A stretch of 64,000 bases of DNA, taken from assembly GCA_036674765.1 (NCBI GenBank), contig JARVKI010000149.1:1-64000 (forward strand). Reading direction: 5' to 3'. The notes beneath the pieces were generated by a model. The model worked only from the letters and a program-made list of their open reading frames with translations, had not been told where the DNA came from and did not search any database. Numbering within the stretch: the first letter of the stretch is position 1; each line of letters starts with the position of its first letter. Source of the DNA: Seiridium cupressi. Taxonomy: Eukaryota > Ascomycota > Sordariomycetes > Amphisphaeriales > Sporocadaceae. A program made the translations under genes and the position numbers. This document shows positions 60,108-64,000 of the stretch, in pieces.

Positions 60108-61423
60108 CCGGAATAGACCGTCCAAAAAGGAGTTCATTGCCAGAGATACTCCAGTGTAGATCATTGCTTAAAGAACAGGTGTTGGTGGCTTTTGCATTGG
60201 ACATCATGGATAGAACGGTCTGGAATTATCACTCACAGGAAGGACCGAAGCATTGTATGCCCAATGGGGAATATATTGTGTGATTAAGCCTGTCGGCTGG
60301 GCCTGGGTTGTCCAAGGAGGCACCTAGGAACTTATGTACATTATCTCGGACGAAAAGAATTTGTGGTTGTGTTTTTATTTAGGCTGACCAACCCAAGGTG
60401 GCCAGGGCTCCCTAGGTAGTAGAATTTCAACTATCCAACTATCTTGTACCCAGAGTAGATAAAGAGCCTCGGATCCAAAGGCTTGCCAGTGGCGGGTTCT
60501 ATGAGTGATCTTACTTCCATGATCATGAGCTTGATTTGACGATGGATAGTTTGACAGCACCAACGTACTCGCCGCAGCGACAGATGCAATGAATGATATT
60601 CAAACCGGCAATGGGAGCCAATGCAAGAAATGTTTCGCACCTTGCACCGGGCTTTACCAACGCCTGCTGCCTGGATGAAACTGAGCTGCAAAAAGGCTGG
60701 GTTCGATTACCACTGATCTCCACCTAGCTCCAACACCCCTTTTACCCTGTAGCAGTATTTTATTCGATATGATTCTCTCTGCCTCTTCCCATGTAAGTTC
60801 AAACCTGATGTCCAAGCTTATTCACTTTACAAGTCATCAACAGATTCATAGCAAGAAGGGGCAGCACGCCTTGTAAGTAGCGAAATACATAGGCAGAGGC
60901 AAGTGTTTAACATCATTTGTTAGATTCTACTAACTGGAATCAGTGCAGATAGTAGTAGTAGTAGTACTTCAGCTCGGATACTCTTTTTGCAACAAGTGGT
61001 ATGTACCCAACCATGACAATGCATTGCTGATCACGAAAAGTGGCATCGTGAGGTACCCCTTCCTCCCGTCTTTTTCTGCATCCTGTATGGATAACAAGGA
61101 ATGCGAGTTGCCCTAGACTGATTGAGCGCCTTCATCATCAGGTATTTCCCGATGACGTGATAAATTCCCCAAAAATATGACCATATAACCTTTCCTAGAC
61201 GGCTGAAAAGAGGAAATAACCCTATAGATGTCGCCTTGGATGAATCCCAAACCCGTTTCCGTTGAACTCCAAAACATCAAACTCCGGCGCTGGTATCGTA
61301 GATGGCAAAAAGCAAGCAATCCGGCAAATCCCCGACGAGCTTGTAGGCCCCGCGCAACCATAAGTAATAATAACACAGATGAATAGTGACAATGGCGCTG
61401 CAGATTCGCGCTTGCGAAAGGGA
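60108..61423. other. Convergent intergenic region
   Basis: About 1.3 kb lie between the ends of the Ted1-like and sugar transporter genes. A short AGT microsatellite occurs at 60951-60966. A T-loop-like GGGTTCGATT near 60700 lacks tRNA arms. No gene is supported. Confidence 0.5.
60951..60966. repeat. AGT trinucleotide microsatellite
   Basis: Five AGT units plus one base, in non-coding DNA between two convergent genes. Confidence 0.7.
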
Positions 61424-63263
61424 TCAGTAGCTGAACTGGACGTTACCCAGCCCCATTTGCTGTATTACCTTGTCCTCCTCCGATCTGTTGTCGCCTGTGC
61501 CAGGGTCTGAGTGGATTGTTTCTATACTGTCGGTAGCGCTGGACCCAGTGATCGACTGTTGAAGCTCATGCTCCGCTGGCGGGATGCCGCTGTCTGCGAA
61601 GCCCTCATCCCGCAGCTGTTGAAAACTCCAGCTTGGCTCAAACTTCTTGCTGTTCCATGCATATTCCACACGCTCATACATCTCATCGATCTGCTCCAGA
61701 CTGATCTTGCTCGTTTCGTACACCATGCAGTAGACGAAGAGGCAGGACAGGATGCAGAAAGCACCCCAGACGTAGAACACCTTCGAGCCCATGTCGGCAG
61801 CACCGGCGCCCGTCGAGACCATGTAAGGAGTTCCGTAGGCAATGCCGAAATTCAGTAGCCAGTTGGACGCCGTGGAAACGGACATGGCCTTGGCCCTGAC
61901 TTTTAGAGGATAGATCTCGGCGGTGACGACCCAGCACACTGGCCCCCACGAAGAGGCATAAAAGAAGATGAAAAATGATACGAATATTATCAGGATCTTA
62001 CTCGATGTTTCTCCTTCGGCGTTGTTAACGGCACTGGCAAAGATTGCAATCGTCAGCTGACAAATTGACATGCCCATTGCGCCGATCATGAGGAGATTTC
62101 GACGCCCCCATGACTCTACAACAAACAAGCCCGGGAGCGTGGAGACGACATTGATGATATTAGTGATGATGGAAATTAAAAAGGGACTGTCGACCTTGGC
62201 GCCGTGGAAAAAGGTCGTTCCGTAGTACATGATGAAGTTGATGCCGGTTAATTGTTGAAGCATTTGTAAACCGCATCCGGTAAGCGTTCGGCGTCCCAGA
62301 TGAGGCGCACCCAGAAAGATATCCTTGTACGAATCCGCACCGAGACTCATCTCATACTGGTGGTTTGCTTCAATCTCGGCCAGCTCCTCGACAAGGGCGG
62401 GATGCGTTATGTCTAAACGCCGAAGGCGGCTCAGCGAGAGAGCGGCATTCTCCTTCAGGCCGCGTTTGATGAGGTAGCGCGGTGTTTCCGGGAGCACCAA
62501 TATACCAAGGGCGAGAACGCAAGCCCAGCTGAACTGCAATCCAATGGGAATCCGGTATGCGGCAGCGCTAGACATATCCTTCACGGCGATGTTGACGACA
62601 GACGACGTGAGCAAACCAATGGTGATGGAAAGCTGATACGCACACACGAGGGTACCACGAATCCATTTCGGAGCCATCTCTGACTGGTAGAGAGGGACTA
62701 GGAGAGACACAGCTCCAACGCCAACGCCAGCAAAGAATCTGAGTAACCGTCAGCACCACGTCGGTTGATCCACCGGAAGCCCTTGAAACGTACCTGCCCA
62801 CCAGCAACATCGGGATGGCAGCGGCGCAGACCTGAAATATCACTCCGAAACAAAAGATGCCGACTGATGCGAGAAGTGAAAGTCGACGACCGATAATATC
62901 AGCGGAGGGCGCAGCGATCAAGGCACCGATGGCGGTACCGGCACTCAAGATGGCGACGATTATGGCGGTTTGCGAGGGCGACAAGGCGAGCTCGTGGGTG
63001 GACTCATCGAGGTAGCCCGTGTTGAACTGTTTCGTGAAGGCATCCATTGCTAGAATGCCGTTGATGGCGCTGGACTGCGTGTTAGCTGGCTAGAGGTGCG
63101 GCGGTGGAACGGCAGGTCAGGGTGTGACGGTGTCGCAGGGTGCTCACCCAGTATCGTATCCAAACAGCAGACCACCGGTAGCGACGAACAAGCCAACCAT
63201 GATGGCCGGCGCGGAGGAGCCGGCGACATTGTCGGGCTTGTGCCAGCCCATGGCGATGGCCAT
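61424..63263 (-). CDS. MFS hexose/sugar transporter
   Basis: Three exons, 63263-63148, 63069-62794 and 62738-61424, with introns of 78 and 55 nt, give 568 residues. It is a 12-helix sugar porter. After a short N-terminus come GGLLFGYDTGAINGILAMDAF, DIIGRRLSLL, GVGAVSLLVPLYQSEMAPKWIRG, PETPRYLIKRG before the central loop, and QQLTGINFIMYYG in TM7, typical of hexose-binding members. GRRNLLMIGA, AEIYPLKVRAKAMS and YETSKISLEQIDEMYE follow. The cytosolic C-terminal tail is about 80 residues. The family imports glucose or other monosaccharides by proton symport, and the exact substrate cannot be read. Reading exon 2 past its donor gives nonsense, which supports the splice. Upstream lie GC-rich tandem repeats and CreA-like hexamers. 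Confidence 0.93.
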
Positions 63264-64000
63264 GGTGAAGTTGTTTGCGTCGTCAATCCAGGTTTACGTA
63301 TCGGGTGGAATCGTTCGAAGTCGATTGAAGGAAGGGGTCAGCGCTCGATTTTGCGGGTTCCCATCGATAATGGCAGTTGTAGTGGGTAATAATAGAGTAG
63401 AGTTTCCAGAGTGGAGAAGCGAGAGGTCAGCGAAAGGGAAAAGGCGGGAGGACTTGGGGGGGGAGGAGGGCGAGGATCAGCGCCGTGCTGGACGCTGGGC
63501 GCTGGGCGCTGGGCGCTGGGGGCCTTGGGCTTGGAAGTGGGTGGGGGGAAGAGCCCGAGAGATGAGTACTTCGCGCAGCACTACGACGAGCTCAGAGACT
63601 GAGTGACTGATGGGCGACAGGCCAAAGGCTCCTGGGACTTGCGCTGCAAGGTGCCAAGGGCTGCCGGCGTGCTATTGGCCTGGTAGGGTGGTGTGGTGTG
63701 GTTAAGCGAGTGCATCGACAAGAGCAGAAGCAGAAAAGCGCATTGCGTACGCGATTCGAAGCTGGGGCTAGTCTGAGAGACCCCAGTCGCCTTGCTCCGG
63801 CCTGAGTGGCTCGCCAATAATTAAAGCCGGTGCCTCTCGTGCGGTGGCCCGGCGAGTCACGCCTATGATTCCAAGCCTTTTTCGGGGCGTTTTATTCTGC
63901 TGACAGCACTCTTCGCGAGCTGCTAAAATCTTGGGCATGTGGCACACGGCTTGCGATGCGAGACTTGGCGGCTTGATGAGAAGAGAGTGGCTCTCCCCCA
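63264..64000. promoter_or_regulatory. Promoter region of the sugar transporter
   Basis: This non-coding 5' flank runs to the window edge. It holds a (CGCTGGG)4 tandem repeat at 63493-63520 and two hexamers fitting the CreA/Mig1-type consensus SYGGRG, CTGGGG (63516) and GTGGGG (63541). Carbon-catabolite control of the transporter is plausible but not shown. No second gene was seen. Confidence 0.4.
63493..63520. repeat. (CGCTGGG)4 tandem repeat
   Basis: Four perfect heptamer units lie 230 bp upstream of the transporter ATG, in the GC-rich promoter. The last unit extends into CTGGGG. Copy number may vary between strains. Confidence 0.85.

Noticed and set aside
60690..60725. GGGTTCGATTACC T-loop-like string
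   Set aside because: Stem pairing is poor and no D-arm or anticodon arm is present at the right spacing.

Overview
The window is nuclear DNA of a filamentous ascomycete (Pezizomycotina, most likely a Sordariomycete). Genes are carried on both strands with 0-6 short introns each (46-197 nt, GTRNGT donors, CTRAC-like branch points, YAG acceptors). There are no operons or Shine-Dalgarno sites. The families seen are typical of this group: class II DAHP synthase, 2EXR proteins, GPI-anchored phospholipase B, GFA proteins, Ted1/Cdc1 phosphoesterases and a LGACxxC/caspase-like protein. Exon borders below were worked out by hand from splice motifs, reading-frame continuity and family conservation.

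Layout. 0.3-0.74 kb (-): HYPK-like UBA protein, divergent from a class II DAHP synthase (1.6-3.1 kb, +) whose upstream region holds GCN4/CPC1-type sites. 3.8-4.8 kb (-): glucose-6-phosphate 1-epimerase. 6.1-11.6 kb (-): Rif1, with N-terminal PP1-docking motifs, divergent from RIC8/synembryn (12.9-14.5 kb, +). 15.8-17.1 kb (+): AT-hook/chromodomain protein. 17.7-18.8 kb (+): MPDU1-type PQ-loop protein. 20.5-22.2 kb (+): choline sulfatase. 22.8-23.7 kb (+): Mediator subunit 8. 24.8-25.9 kb (+): 2EXR protein. 27.2-27.9 kb (+): GFA-domain protein. 28.2-29.1 kb: a DUF1295 gene broken by a small inversion and other lesions. 33.3-35.2 kb (+): polyQ / LGACxxC / degenerate caspase-like protein. 36.6-38.6 kb (+): phospholipase B. 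38.8-40.1 kb (-): second 2EXR protein. 40.9-44.7 kb (-): BRCT protein with AT-hook, KEN box and repeated CDK-type sites. 46.6-48.3 kb (+): CDF zinc transporter. 53.1-56.0 kb (+): GH3 beta-glucosidase with PA14 insert. 57.8-60.1 kb (+): Ted1/Cdc1 phosphoesterase. 61.4-63.3 kb (-): MFS sugar transporter.

These are mostly independent housekeeping and nutrient genes. Loose themes are chromatin and genome maintenance (Rif1, chromodomain, BRCT, Med8), glycan/GPI biogenesis in the ER (MPDU1, Ted1) and carbohydrate or sulfur scavenging (GH3, MFS, choline sulfatase). I see no biosynthetic cluster. Two gene-poor stretches (29.1-33.3 and 48.3-53.0 kb) look like decayed sequence and contain only weak relics. 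The most unusual items are the inversion-broken DUF1295 pseudogene and the 577-residue protein whose caspase-like domain appears to have lost both catalytic positions. The first 73 bases are pure C and look like a contig-end artefact.
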